A program made the position numbers and the translations under genes. Shown piece by piece: positions 7,690-15,815 of a DNA stretch of 64,000 bases. The notes beneath the pieces are model-generated. The model made no database searches. It saw nothing but the letters and a program-made list of their open reading frames with translations, and was not told the DNA's origin. The DNA comes from Paracoccaceae bacterium (GTDB lineage: Bacteria; Pseudomonadota; Alphaproteobacteria; Rhodobacterales; Rhodobacteraceae): assembly GCA_014872875.1 (NCBI GenBank), contig WKFI01000021.1, positions 62,001 through 126,000 on the forward strand. Reading direction: 5' to 3'. Every line of letters begins with the position of its first letter. Position 1 is the stretch's first letter.

Positions 7690-8880
7690 TCAGGCCAGAA
7701 GCAGTGGATCGTCAGCGGGCAAGCTGTGCAGCGTAAAGGCCTCGGCTGTGCTGATCGCATCCCCGTCGCTTGCTCGCACCAGCAGGCGCGATCGTCCAGA
7801 CGTAGCGTCTCCGGCAATCATTATGTCGTCCAGATCTTCATAATCCACTCGCACCCATCGTGTCGCGTCGATGGTTGATCCCTCCACGTCGCGAAAATTG
7901 CTGCCCCCATCCCGGTCTCGAATGTCCACCCATTCGATCGTGTCGTTTTGACCGTCCAGAACAGTCAGAATGTCGCTCAGCGCAACCAGATCGCCAGAGG
8001 AGGCCACGCCAATGCGTGTATTGTCCGCTGCGACCACGGGCGCGTCCCCTGTCGGTTTGGTGATCAGGTTGAAGGTGTCCCAAGCTCCGAACCCGTCATC
8101 ATCGCGCGCCCGAAGCGCCAACAGGGATTTGAGCCCTGCCACATCGCTGCGCAGGCTGACTGTGTTCAGGTCATTGGCATCGAAGGTGTAGATCTTGCGC
8201 TGCGGTTGCAGCTCTCCGTCGATCCGAACCTGGATGTCGTCACTATTGACACGCAGCTTATAGCGGTCCGGCTGATCACCATTTGCATCAGATACGGTTA
8301 CGAACCCGGTGAGGCCAACCCATTTCCCAGTATTCGCAGCGACGGTGTTCGCCGAGACAACAGGGGGCTGTTGGGCTGACGGTGTCGGATCCGGTTGCGG
8401 ATCGGGATCGGTCGTGCCGCCGGCATCAAGTTTCAGCGGCGCACTGGTACGGGCGAAGTTCTGCGTCACCATCACCGCGTCCCATCCATTGTAATCGCCG
8501 GTCTCGATTCCGATTCCGATAACCTTGAAGTCGGGGTTCAGAATATTGGCCCTGTGCCCGGGGCTGTTCATCAGGCTTTGATGCAGATTGATGACGTCGT
8601 CCTGGATGCCCGGCGCGCCGCGTTCGCTCTGCCAGGCGATGTTTTCCCCCCAGGTCCAGTTGCCGGAAAACTGAAATCCCGCGTCTTCCATCCGGTCGCC
8701 AGCGCTACTGCCGCCTTGGCCCGTGTGAGAAAACACATCCCGTCGCAGCATCCAGTTGCTGTGATCTTCACTGCTGTCATTAAGGCGCAGTTCCAGTTGA
8801 AGGGGGTTTACCCCGCGAGAGGAGCGCTCTTCGTTGATAAGCGCCAGCATCTGAAGCTCGAAAGGACTTGCGTGTGACAT
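7690..8880 (-). CDS. CAP-domain protein with two C-terminal beta-rich repeats, no signal peptide
   Basis: A 396-residue protein. Residues 9-143 form a CAP/SCP-like domain with the expected residues: LALINEERSSRG, His40 in DHSNWM, His51 in FSHTGQGG, Glu79 in WGENIA and His109 in SPGHRANILNPDF. A Pro/Asp/Thr-rich linker (about 151-173) follows, then two related beta-rich units of about 100 residues (VVSANTVAANTGKWVGLT and VVAADNTRIGVASSGDLVAL starts). There is no signal peptide, although CAP proteins are usually extracellular. This and its RTX-bearing neighbourhood suggest export by a type I system, which is inference. The ATG at 8880 has AGGAAC upstream; an in-frame ATG at 8988 would add a Cys-containing leader without a ribosome binding site. 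Confidence 0.85.
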   Translation of the reverse strand: MSHASPFELQMLALINEERSSRGVNPLQLELRLNDSSEDHSNWMLRRDVFSHTGQGGSSAGDRMEDAGFQFSGNWTWGENIAWQSERGAPGIQDDVINLHQSLMNSPGHRANILNPDFKVIGIGIETGDYNGWDAVMVTQNFARTSAPLKLDAGGTTDPDPQPDPTPSAQQPPVVSANTVAANTGKWVGLTGFVTVSDANGDQPDRYKLRVNSDDIQVRIDGELQPQRKIYTFDANDLNTVSLRSDVAGLKSLLALRARDDDGFGAWDTFNLITKPTGDAPVVAADNTRIGVASSGDLVALSDILTVLDGQNDTIEWVDIRDRDGGSNFRDVEGSTIDATRWVRVDYEDLDDIMIAGDATSGRSRLLVRASDGDAISTAEAFTLHSLPADDPLLLA

Positions 8881-9455
8881 GATCGGTTCCTGCCTTGGTT
8901 TTCTTGTGCTTTGCAGGTCTAGTGGACTGAAGATGTGCAGAAAAAGGGCGCCCAAAAAGCGATGACCTAAGCGGCAAGCCATCGCCAAAGCCCGGTCAAT
9001 GGTGCGCGATTTCCAGCGTATTCAAACGCCTCTGTACCCCGGTGCGCGTCGGTCTGCTGATCAGGAACAGATTTCGGCAGAAAGCCCCCAAGGCAGAGCT
9101 TGGGTGACCGTCATGGTTGAGAGCGGAAGGTTGCTCAGGCTCGGTTCGGGCCACTGTCCAGGCCCCCAACTGCTTCGCCACTCCCTGCTTAGATGCCCGC
9201 GCCGTGCGGGCTCGGCATATCCCATCGGCGGCTTTTCGATCCCCTCCAACGCCAAGCGCTCGTCGGGTTTGAAAATGAATTATTGATCTGCATGCCCGGC
9301 TCGACTTGGTGCCGAGAGAGACCGCAGATCACTTTACAAAGCCCTGCAGATCAAACGATTCGAAAAAACCGGTCACGGACAGAGGGGGCAGGATGTCCTG
9401 AGTTTCGAATTGCTCCGAATGATTGCAGTCTAACTACAAATGACCAATCCTCTAA
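8881..9455. other. Gene-free stretch between the CAP gene and the rpsU terminator
   Basis: About 575 bp without a credible protein gene. The part from 9100 to 9260 is GC-rich and can fold locally, for example GCCCGC(9191-9196)/GCGGGC(9202-9207). I see no tRNA, riboswitch or known small RNA consensus. It must hold the CAP promoter at its left end. Short open frames on both strands have no ribosome binding sites or family resemblance. Confidence 0.5.
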
Positions 9456-9490
9456 ACGACAAACCCCCGGGGCGGGGCCACGGGGGTCGT
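9456..9490 (-). terminator. Probable terminator of rpsU
   Basis: On the minus strand, ACGACCCCCG and CGGGGGTTTGTCGT pair (plus-strand arms 9456-9469 and 9481-9490) about 30 bases beyond the rpsU stop, followed by TTTAGAGG. Confidence 0.6.
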
Positions 9491-9521
9491 CTAACTTTGG
9501 TGTCCAAAGCCGGAAAGTTGC

Positions 9522-9728
9522 TTAGAGCAAACCTTCGCGCTGGGCTTTCTTGCGTGCCAGTTTACGGGCACGGCGGATCGCTTCAGCTTTCTCGCGCGCT
9601 TTTTTCTCGGACGGCTTCTCGAAATGTTGCTTTAGCTTCATTTCACGGAAGACACCTTCACGCTGCAGCTTTTTCTTCAGGGCACGAAGCGCCTGATCGA
9701 CGTTGTTGTCGCGAACACTAACCTGCAT
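9522..9728 (-). CDS. rpsU: 30S ribosomal protein bS21
   Basis: A 68-residue basic ribosomal protein of the small subunit, which acts near the 16S 3' end during initiation. The sequence starts [20 protein letters not shown] and continues with the family signature [20 protein letters not shown] and a Lys/Arg-rich tail. A strong AAGGTGGTG ribosome binding site precedes the ATG. In alphaproteobacteria rpsU is typically divergent from a COQ9-family gene; here a 2.1-kb RTX gene lies between the two. Confidence 0.97.
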   Translation of the reverse strand: MQVSVRDNNVDQALRALKKKLQREGVFREMKLKQHFEKPSEKKAREKAEAIRRARKLARKKAQREGLL

Positions 9729-9844
9729 GTGGTTTTCACCACCTTTCTAAGTTTGAGTTGCAAGAGATTGCAGGAGGTGGTCATCTAGCAGCATCATCGC
9801 TGCATGTCCAGTGTTGTGGTATTTTATCAATTTATGAGGGCGCG

Positions 9845-11968
9845 ATGATTTCTGAAGACGGTCGTGATTTCGTCAACGGCATGATCGCTTACATGCAAAG
9901 CGCCATCGACCGAGCCGCCGACACCGCGAGTAACGCCAAACTGGCGGGGTTCTCCAGAAAACTGGTCCAGTCATCTCCCCTGATCAGCGCATTGTCCACC
10001 AGTCTTTTCGCCTATGTGGAAGAAGCCGAAGACAGAGGCAACATCACCCGGGCCCAGATGAAAGCCCTTCTGGAAGGCACCACGGCATTGACCATTGGTG
10101 TCCTTGCCATTGGTGCCGGCACTGCGTTGGCCCCGGCGTCGCTGGTTTTTGTGGGTTCTGCTATCCTGACTGCAGTAACGACGTCCGCCTTCAGCAAGTT
10201 CTTTGATGTAATCAGCGATTCTCTGGGCCTGTTCTACGACCGCAGCCTGGATCTGCGCACGGCCGGCGGACCCGTGTTCTATGAGGCAACTTCTGCGGCT
10301 GACAAGGTCCGGGGTAGTGACTATTCCGACAAGCTTTTCGGCCAGGCCAGCAATGACCGCCTTGAAGGACGCAATGGTGCGGATCTGTTGGATGGCGGGA
10401 CAGGCAACGATCGTTTGTTCGGGGGCAATGGCCGTGACGAATTGATCGGAGGCACCGGGGAAGATTATCTGAAAGGCGGCAAGGGCAATGACATTCTCGA
10501 CGGCGGGACAGGCCAGGATGACATGCGCGGCGACGCGGGCGATGATCACCTTTTCTATGATCACAAGTTGGACAAGCTTTACGGCGGAAGCGGCGAAGAC
10601 TGGGCGTTTTCTCGGCTGAAGTCGATCAACATCACCGACCGCTTTTTCGACAGTATCGAACATATCGCCCTGGAAACGGCCGAAGACTCGGTCCGCGCGC
10701 CGATCATTGCCTATGGCAGCAATGGCGACAACAAGATCATCGGGAATGCACAGGACAATCAGCTGTATGGCCGGGGCGGGGACGACCGGATCTTTGGCAT
10801 GGACGGTGACGACAGAATCTGGGGTGGTACAGGCAAGGATCACATCGAAGGTGGGCAAGGCGACAACACCCTGGATGGCGGGGGTGGTGATGACTTCATT
10901 TTTGGTGAACGGGGCAACGACACCATAAAAGGCGGTTCCGGAGATGACACGATCTTTGGTGACTACGTGCGGGTCGGGCTCCCCCATGGCAAGGATGTGA
11001 TCAATGCAGGCAGCGGGGATGACTGGGTGCAGGCCGGTGGCAATGATGATATCGTTCTGGGCGGCAGCGGTGACGATGAACTGCGTGGCGGGACTGGCGA
11101 TGACACCCTCACTGGCGGCAAAGGAAAGGATACGCTTCTAGGCGAGGCCGGAGACGACACGATCATTCTGGACTACGCCGCCAAAGACAGGGTGGATGCG
11201 GGTGCAGACGACGACATTATAGTTGTCCAGAAAGGCTATAATCACGTTATCGACGGGGGTGCCGGTTGGGACATCGTCGATCTGCGGGGGCTGGATCTGG
11301 AAAAGCTGGATCCGGCGAACTTCAAAAATATCGAAGAGATGTGGGTAGACGAGTTGTTTGTGACCGATGGCAACCTGAACCTTCCCAGGATTGTCGTACA
11401 TGGAACCCATACGCTGGAGCTTGAGGCAGGTTCCGGCTATGATGATGGCTTCCTTCTGGGAGGCGCGAATTTTGACTTGGCCGAAGGTGCTTCTGTAAAG
11501 GTGAGTTCGCAATTTGACCCCGCTTTGGGCCTGACCGGCAGATACTTCAAGCTCTCCAACGTTGCTGCGCACTATGTGGTGAATGATCCTACCCCGACCG
11601 GTGACGGCCTGGTTGGTTTGGGCGATTGGGGACGAAGCTTTAGCGCAACAAAAAGCGGCCTCAATTTTTCCTATACGGCTGGCTTTGATTTTACGAGTTA
11701 CGTAAATCCAAGCGACAGCTTTAGCGTAGATCTCGGCGTCTCTGTCTACGCCAGTGTCTATAATGGCGTGGCAACGTTCGACTTTACGGCATTCCGCGGC
11801 CCTGCTGCCCAGAACACGTCGCCATACACCCATCCGGATTTTTCTTTTCCGTTAGAAAACGAAGTGCATCAAAGAGATATAAAATTGAATTACAATGCTG
11901 ATTCGCCTGTCGAAACCTTCTTGTCGTTTGGCGATTCGGCTTTGACCATGGAATTGATGTTTCTTTAA
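9845..11968 (+). CDS. RTX calcium-binding protein with N-terminal hydrophobic segment
   Basis: A 707-residue protein. Residues 1-78 are mostly helical and polar, residues 79-113 form a long Ala/Gly/Val/Leu-rich hydrophobic stretch (able to form one hairpin or two short helices), and residues 153-237 and 292-475 hold many GGxGxD nonapeptides (GGTGNDRLFGGNGRDEL, GGSGDDTIFG) that bind calcium and fold outside the cell. The last 230 residues are a non-RTX region ending in the hydrophobic tail MELMFL. There is no Sec signal, so type I secretion is likely by family knowledge; no transporter is in the window. The ATG at 9845 has GAGGG upstream. The 3' fifth is visibly more AT-rich than its neighbours. 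The gene sits between rpsU and COQ9, suggesting insertion. A pore-forming RTX toxin is possible but not shown. Confidence 0.88.
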   Translation: MISEDGRDFVNGMIAYMQSAIDRAADTASNAKLAGFSRKLVQSSPLISALSTSLFAYVEEAEDRGNITRAQMKALLEGTTALTIGVLAIGAGTALAPASLVFVGSAILTAVTTSAFSKFFDVISDSLGLFYDRSLDLRTAGGPVFYEATSAADKVRGSDYSDKLFGQASNDRLEGRNGADLLDGGTGNDRLFGGNGRDELIGGTGEDYLKGGKGNDILDGGTGQDDMRGDAGDDHLFYDHKLDKLYGGSGEDWAFSRLKSINITDRFFDSIEHIALETAEDSVRAPIIAYGSNGDNKIIGNAQDNQLYGRGGDDRIFGMDGDDRIWGGTGKDHIEGGQGDNTLDGGGGDDFIFGERGNDTIKGGSGDDTIFGDYVRVGLPHGKDVINAGSGDDWVQAGGNDDIVLGGSGDDELRGGTGDDTLTGGKGKDTLLGEAGDDTIILDYAAKDRVDAGADDDIIVVQKGYNHVIDGGAGWDIVDLRGLDLEKLDPANFKNIEEMWVDELFVTDGNLNLPRIVVHGTHTLELEAGSGYDDGFLLGGANFDLAEGASVKVSSQFDPALGLTGRYFKLSNVAAHYVVNDPTPTGDGLVGLGDWGRSFSATKSGLNFSYTAGFDFTSYVNPSDSFSVDLGVSVYASVYNGVATFDFTAFRGPAAQNTSPYTHPDFSFPLENEVHQRDIKLNYNADSPVETFLSFGDSALTMELMFL

Positions 11969-12118
11969 GGCTGCGAATTACACTTTGCCAAAACTAGGTC
12001 CAAGCCTGCTGACGCAAAATCGCCTGACCCGGATCCTGATCTCATTTCAGCTTAATCTGCTTTGCTAAACCTTGTCTCGGCGACCTGTGGACCTTAGTAA
12101 GCTTAGCAGGAGATTCTA

Positions 12119-12802
12119 TTGACCCAGCCCAACGCCACCCCGAATGACCGCTTGCTGGAAGCTGCATTGTTGCACGTCCCGTTTGACGGCTGGACCGATG
12201 CCACATTTGACGCGGCGGTGCAGGATTCCGGTGTCGATCCGGTGGTGGCGCGCGCCCTGTGCCCTCGACGCGGGCTGGACCTTGCACTGGCCTATCACGC
12301 GCGGGGGGATTCCCTCATGCTCGAACGGCTGCGGGCCACGGATCTGGAAACCTTGCGCTTCCGCGACCGGATTGCTTTGGCCGTGCGGTTCCGACTGGAG
12401 GCAGTGGATGACAAGGAGGCAGTCCGGCGTGGCAGCACCCTTTTCAGCCTGCCGATGAACGCACCGGAAGGGGCGCGGGCGATTTGGAACACCTGCGACC
12501 TGATCTGGACCGAACTGGGGGATAGCTCGGATGACGTGAACTGGTACACCAAACGTGCCAGCCTGTCGGCGGTCTATTCGGCCACGGTATTGTTCTGGCT
12601 GGGGGACGACAGTCTTGACCATCAGGCGACGTGGGATTTTCTGGACCGTCGGATCGACGACGTCATGCAATTCGAAAAACTCAAGGCTTCGGCACGTGCC
12701 AACCCCCTGCTGAAGCCGCTTCTGGCCGGACCGGAATGGTTGGCCAGTCAGATCAAGGCGCCGAAACCGCGTGACGACCTGCCGGGCGCGTCCGGATCCT
12801 GA
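12119..12802 (+). CDS. coq9: COQ9 family protein (rpsU-divergent family)
   Basis: A 227-residue protein of the COQ9 family, a lipid-binding factor that supports ubiquinone synthesis in mitochondria and alphaproteobacteria. Recognisable parts are DRLLEAALLHVPFDGWTDAT at the start, LRFRDRIALAVRFRLE, and the amphipathic segment NTCDLIWTELGDSSDDVNWYTKRASLSAVYSATVLFWLGD, shown in pieces: DVNWYTKRASLSAVY then TVLFWLGDDS. The start is a TTG at 12119, supported by AGGAGA directly upstream and by the family N-terminus; there is no ATG alternative. In relatives this gene lies next to, and divergent from, rpsU; here an RTX gene separates them. Confidence 0.9.
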   Translation: MTQPNATPNDRLLEAALLHVPFDGWTDATFDAAVQDSGVDPVVARALCPRRGLDLALAYHARGDSLMLERLRATDLETLRFRDRIALAVRFRLEAVDDKEAVRRGSTLFSLPMNAPEGARAIWNTCDLIWTELGDSSDDVNWYTKRASLSAVYSATVLFWLGDDSLDHQATWDFLDRRIDDVMQFEKLKASARANPLLKPLLAGPEWLASQIKAPKPRDDLPGASGS

Positions 12803-12916
12803 GCTTGAGGACCGCCAGTTAGGGCTTGAGGAGGCACGTCTACCGGCGTCGCGCTGTTCTTCGTTTCTCTTTGCCGCCAGACATTGTAAGTCAGGCTCAA
12901 AGGAAAGGATCCAGCC

Positions 12917-13903
12917 ATGACCCAAATGATGCGCGCCGTGGAGATCAGCCAACCCGGCGGTCCCGATGTTCTGCAACTCACCGAGCGTCCGATCCCCGAA
13001 GCCGGGCAGGGACAGATCGTGATCCAGGTGGCCTATGCTGGGGTGAATCGCCCCGATGCCCTGCAGCGGGCCGGCGCCTATGCACCGCCGCCCGGTGCCA
13101 GCGATCTGCCGGGTTTGGAGGCTTCTGGCACGGTTGTCGCGGTGGGCGATGGCGTTAGTGCCTTTGCTGTGGGTGATCAGGTCTGCGGCTTGTTGCCCGG
13201 TGGCGGCTATGCGGAATATGTCGCCACGCCTGCGGCACACTGCCTGCCGATTCCGGCCGGCTTGGATCTGAAACAGGCCGCCTGCCTGCCCGAAACCTTC
13301 TTTACCGTCTGGTCCAACGTGTTCACCCGCGGTGGGCTGCAGGCTGGCGAACGGTTCCTTGTTCATGGTGGATCTTCTGGGATCGGTACGACCGCGATCC
13401 AACTGGCCAATGTTCTGGGCGCACGGGTCTTTGTCACCGCCGGCTCGCCCGAAAAATGTCAGGCCTGTCTGGATCTGGGCGCCGAACGGGCAATCAACTA
13501 CCGTGATGAGGACTTCGTTTCGATCCTCAAGGCGGAAGGCGGCGCGAACCTGATCCTCGACATGGTCGGCGGAGACTATATTCCCCGCAACATCAAGACG
13601 CTGGCAGATGACGGACGGCTGGTTCAGATCGCTTTCCTCTCCGGGCCCAAGGTCGAACTGAACTTTGCCCAGATCATGACGCGCCGACTGACCGTCACCG
13701 GCTCCACCCTGCGTCCGCAAAGCGATCTGGCCAAGGCGCGGATCGCTCAGGATCTGGCCGAAATTGTCTGGCCTTTGATCGAGGCTGGAAAAGTAGCACC
13801 TGTCATGGACAGCGAGTTCGATCTGGCCGATGCTGCGTCCGCGCATGCCCGCATGGAAAGCTCGGGTCATATCGGTAAGATTGTCTTGAACGTAGCCGGG
13901 TGA
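12917..13903 (+). CDS. NAD(P)H quinone oxidoreductase, PIG3/zinc-free MDR family
   Basis: A 328-residue cytoplasmic oxidoreductase of the medium-chain dehydrogenase superfamily. The N-terminal GroES-like domain contains AYAGVNRPDALQRAG and GLEASGTVV. The Rossmann domain (about residues 125-270) contains the cofactor loop LVHGGSSGIGTTAIQLA. The zinc-ligand residues of alcohol dehydrogenases are absent, as in quinone reductases; similarity is closest to the PIG3 group. An AAAGGAAAGG sequence lies upstream of the ATG at 12917. It follows COQ9 by 114 bp, and the link to quinone chemistry is suggestive only. Confidence 0.88.
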   Translation: MTQMMRAVEISQPGGPDVLQLTERPIPEAGQGQIVIQVAYAGVNRPDALQRAGAYAPPPGASDLPGLEASGTVVAVGDGVSAFAVGDQVCGLLPGGGYAEYVATPAAHCLPIPAGLDLKQAACLPETFFTVWSNVFTRGGLQAGERFLVHGGSSGIGTTAIQLANVLGARVFVTAGSPEKCQACLDLGAERAINYRDEDFVSILKAEGGANLILDMVGGDYIPRNIKTLADDGRLVQIAFLSGPKVELNFAQIMTRRLTVTGSTLRPQSDLAKARIAQDLAEIVWPLIEAGKVAPVMDSEFDLADAASAHARMESSGHIGKIVLNVAG

Positions 13904-13956
13904 CGGCTTGTGCGGGCGGGCGTTCAAAGCCCACCCGTTTTGACAGGAGTGAATTT

Positions 13957-14463
13957 ATGAAGAAATGGGTTTCTTTGGCTGCAGCAGCCGCGCTTGCTGT
14001 CAGCGCGGTCCAGGCCACAGCTCAGGAGCTGATTGACAAGGGGTTCTACCACGGTTGGAACCTTTTGGTGGATCCATCCTTTGGCAATGGCTGCCTGATC
14101 CAGACGGTTTACGAAGACCTGTCACTGGTGCGTCTGGGCTATGACGCTTTGAACCAGCAGGGCTATTTCACGGTTTACAACAAGGCCTGGGGCGAGGTGA
14201 AGAAAGGCGAACGCTATAACATCAGGTTCGACTTGGATGGGCAGAGTTTTGATGCCGTTGCGACCGGCGTCCAGACCGGGAAGGCGCATGGCGCAATTGT
14301 CTTCTTCAAGGATCGCGAGTTTATTCACGCCATTGCCCAGAAGAAGGTAATGACCGTTTTCGGGCAGACCGGACAACGGGTGATGGCAATTGATCTGGCC
14401 GGAACTGCCAAGGCGCTCGAATACGCGCGTTCCTGTCAGGAGGAACAGGGCTGGGGCGGATAA
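13957..14463 (+). CDS. Hypothetical exported protein
   Basis: A 168-residue protein I do not recognise. Residues 1-22 are a clear Sec signal peptide (MKKWVSLAAAAALAVSAV, cleavage after ATAQ or ATA-Q), so the mature part is probably periplasmic. The remainder is soluble and mixed, with single Cys residues in GNGCLIQTVY and YARSCQEEQG that could form a disulphide. A GACAGGAGTG ribosome binding site precedes the ATG at 13957. Its stop codon forms the loop of a 10-bp perfect inverted repeat. Confidence 0.75.
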   Translation: MKKWVSLAAAAALAVSAVQATAQELIDKGFYHGWNLLVDPSFGNGCLIQTVYEDLSLVRLGYDALNQQGYFTVYNKAWGEVKKGERYNIRFDLDGQSFDAVATGVQTGKAHGAIVFFKDREFIHAIAQKKVMTVFGQTGQRVMAIDLAGTAKALEYARSCQEEQGWGG

Positions 14464-14473
14464 TCCGCCCCAG
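14451..14473. terminator. 10-bp perfect inverted repeat with the stop codon as its loop
   Basis: CTGGGGCGGA-TAA-TCCGCCCCAG: the three loop bases are the stop codon of the upstream gene. No T-run follows on either strand, so it is a transcript-end stabiliser or weak bidirectional terminator between two convergent genes. Confidence 0.5.
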
Positions 14474-14488
14474 ATCGGGAAAATCTCT

Positions 14489-15346
14489 TCAAACCACTGC
14501 CCGGCGATAGAGATGCCAGGTTGCGTGTCCCAGAACCGGCAGGATCACGATCAGTCCCAGCAGGATTGGTATCGATCCCAGCATCAACAGCCCTCCGACG
14601 ATCAGCCCCCAGCAAATCGTGACCATCGGGCTGGTCTTCAGAACCCGGAATGAAGTTACGACTGCAACAGGAAGCCCGACCTGACGGTCCAGCAACAACG
14701 GGAACGAAACAAAGCTGGTCGCCAGTGCGGCCAGCGCAAAAATGCCTCCGACGACTGATCCGATCGTGATCATCGACCAGCCTGCATTTGTGGTGAAGAT
14801 ATCGGTGATGAACCCAGTGACGGACAGGGGCGGTTCCGGCCCCATGGTCTGTGCATATATGGCTTGCGCCGTCATCAGCCAGGCGATGAACAGGGCTGCC
14901 AAATAGACGCCCAGAACAAAGATTGATCCGAAGGCCGGCGAACGAATTACACCGAACGCATCCAGCCAATCGGGGTTGTCACCCGCTTCGCGCAATCGGC
15001 TGATTTCATACAGGCCGACAGCCGCAACCGGACCCAGGATCGCAAATCCGGTGATCATCGGGACGATCAGCGGTAAAAGATCCATGCTGACGCCGAGCGT
15101 GATCATGATCAGCCCCGCAAGCGGGTAAATCAGTGCAATGAAAATGACGTCTGCCCGGGCGGCTGCAAAATCTTCGAAACCCAATCGCAAGGCGTCGCTC
15201 AAATCAGATAATTCCAATCGATTGACCTGTGGCACGTCTGTCTTGCCTTCGCTTCCAAGTTTACGGATTGAAGCCCCCATATGAGAGCCGGTGTCGCGCA
15301 TTGAATGGGCGGTCCAGCTCAGAGGATTTCCGATAGTCTTGGCCAT
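14489..15346 (-). CDS. DUF2189 family multi-pass membrane protein
   Basis: A 285-residue inner-membrane protein with six or so hydrophobic helices, matching the DUF2189 family (also annotated as putative integral membrane protein / cytochrome c oxidase subunit I-like). No reaction is established. An N-terminal soluble part of about 70 residues (with LELSDLSDALRLGFEDFAAA) precedes the first helix. The ATG at 15346 was preferred because CGGAGG lies upstream on the minus strand; an in-frame ATG at 15535 would add a leader with no family resemblance. It is convergent with the exported hypothetical gene. Confidence 0.8.
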   Translation of the reverse strand: MAKTIGNPLSWTAHSMRDTGSHMGASIRKLGSEGKTDVPQVNRLELSDLSDALRLGFEDFAAARADVIFIALIYPLAGLIMITLGVSMDLLPLIVPMITGFAILGPVAAVGLYEISRLREAGDNPDWLDAFGVIRSPAFGSIFVLGVYLAALFIAWLMTAQAIYAQTMGPEPPLSVTGFITDIFTTNAGWSMITIGSVVGGIFALAALATSFVSFPLLLDRQVGLPVAVVTSFRVLKTSPMVTICWGLIVGGLLMLGSIPILLGLIVILPVLGHATWHLYRRAVV

Positions 15347-15500
15347 AACCAGTCCTCCGTGGCTGCTTTGCATCAAGCTGCACCGGAATGGCCTGTCGCG
15401 GCCATTCGGCCAGCGTCTGTACAGGCAGTGTAACAGATTTTTCCTGAAAAGGGGCGTCACGCTTTGGCAAAGCAACGTGAGGAGCAGAGTAACCTGCCAG

Positions 15501-15815
15501 TCAAACTGCGCTGTTAAGCATGTTCGGGACGCCAAGCAGAAGGATTACAAAGGCCAGATACCCCAGAAATGCAGCAAGGATGTTAAGCGCCGTCGCGCCC
15601 CAGAACAGAAGCTTCTGTTCTGGAAAAAGTCGGGCCAGAGATTCGTTCAGTGCCAGTAAGACGATGGCGGTCAGCCAGAACAGGTACAGGCGCAGATCGG
15701 CCTCGTTCTGCATCCGGATCAATGGAGCCACCAGGACGGGCAACACTAGGTTAACCACGGCCAAGGCGAGCCAGCTGACTCTCTTGCGATCAGCGAACAG
15801 GCTCAAACCGGGCAT
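15501..15815 (-). CDS. Hypothetical small membrane protein, overlapping the RNase T2 gene
   Basis: A 104-residue protein with three predicted membrane helices (about residues 14-33, 43-58 and 68-97) and no family I can name. Its ATG at 15815 lies 26 bp inside the end of the upstream RNase T2 gene in another frame, a layout pointing to translational coupling. A weak GAAAG precedes the ATG. An internal ATG (MQNEADLR) would remove the first helix and is less likely. The role is unknown. Confidence 0.6.
   Translation of the reverse strand: MPGLSLFADRKRVSWLALAVVNLVLPVLVAPLIRMQNEADLRLYLFWLTAIVLLALNESLARLFPEQKLLFWGATALNILAAFLGYLAFVILLLGVPNMLNSAV

Noticed and set aside
9193-9525. 110-codon plus-strand frame between the CAP gene and rpsU
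   Set aside because: It runs through the rpsU terminator into rpsU antisense and has no domain or ribosome binding site.
12116-13927. 603-codon open frame antisense to COQ9 and the quinone oxidoreductase
   Set aside because: The two plus-strand genes are recognisable families with ribosome binding sites; the antisense frame has none.
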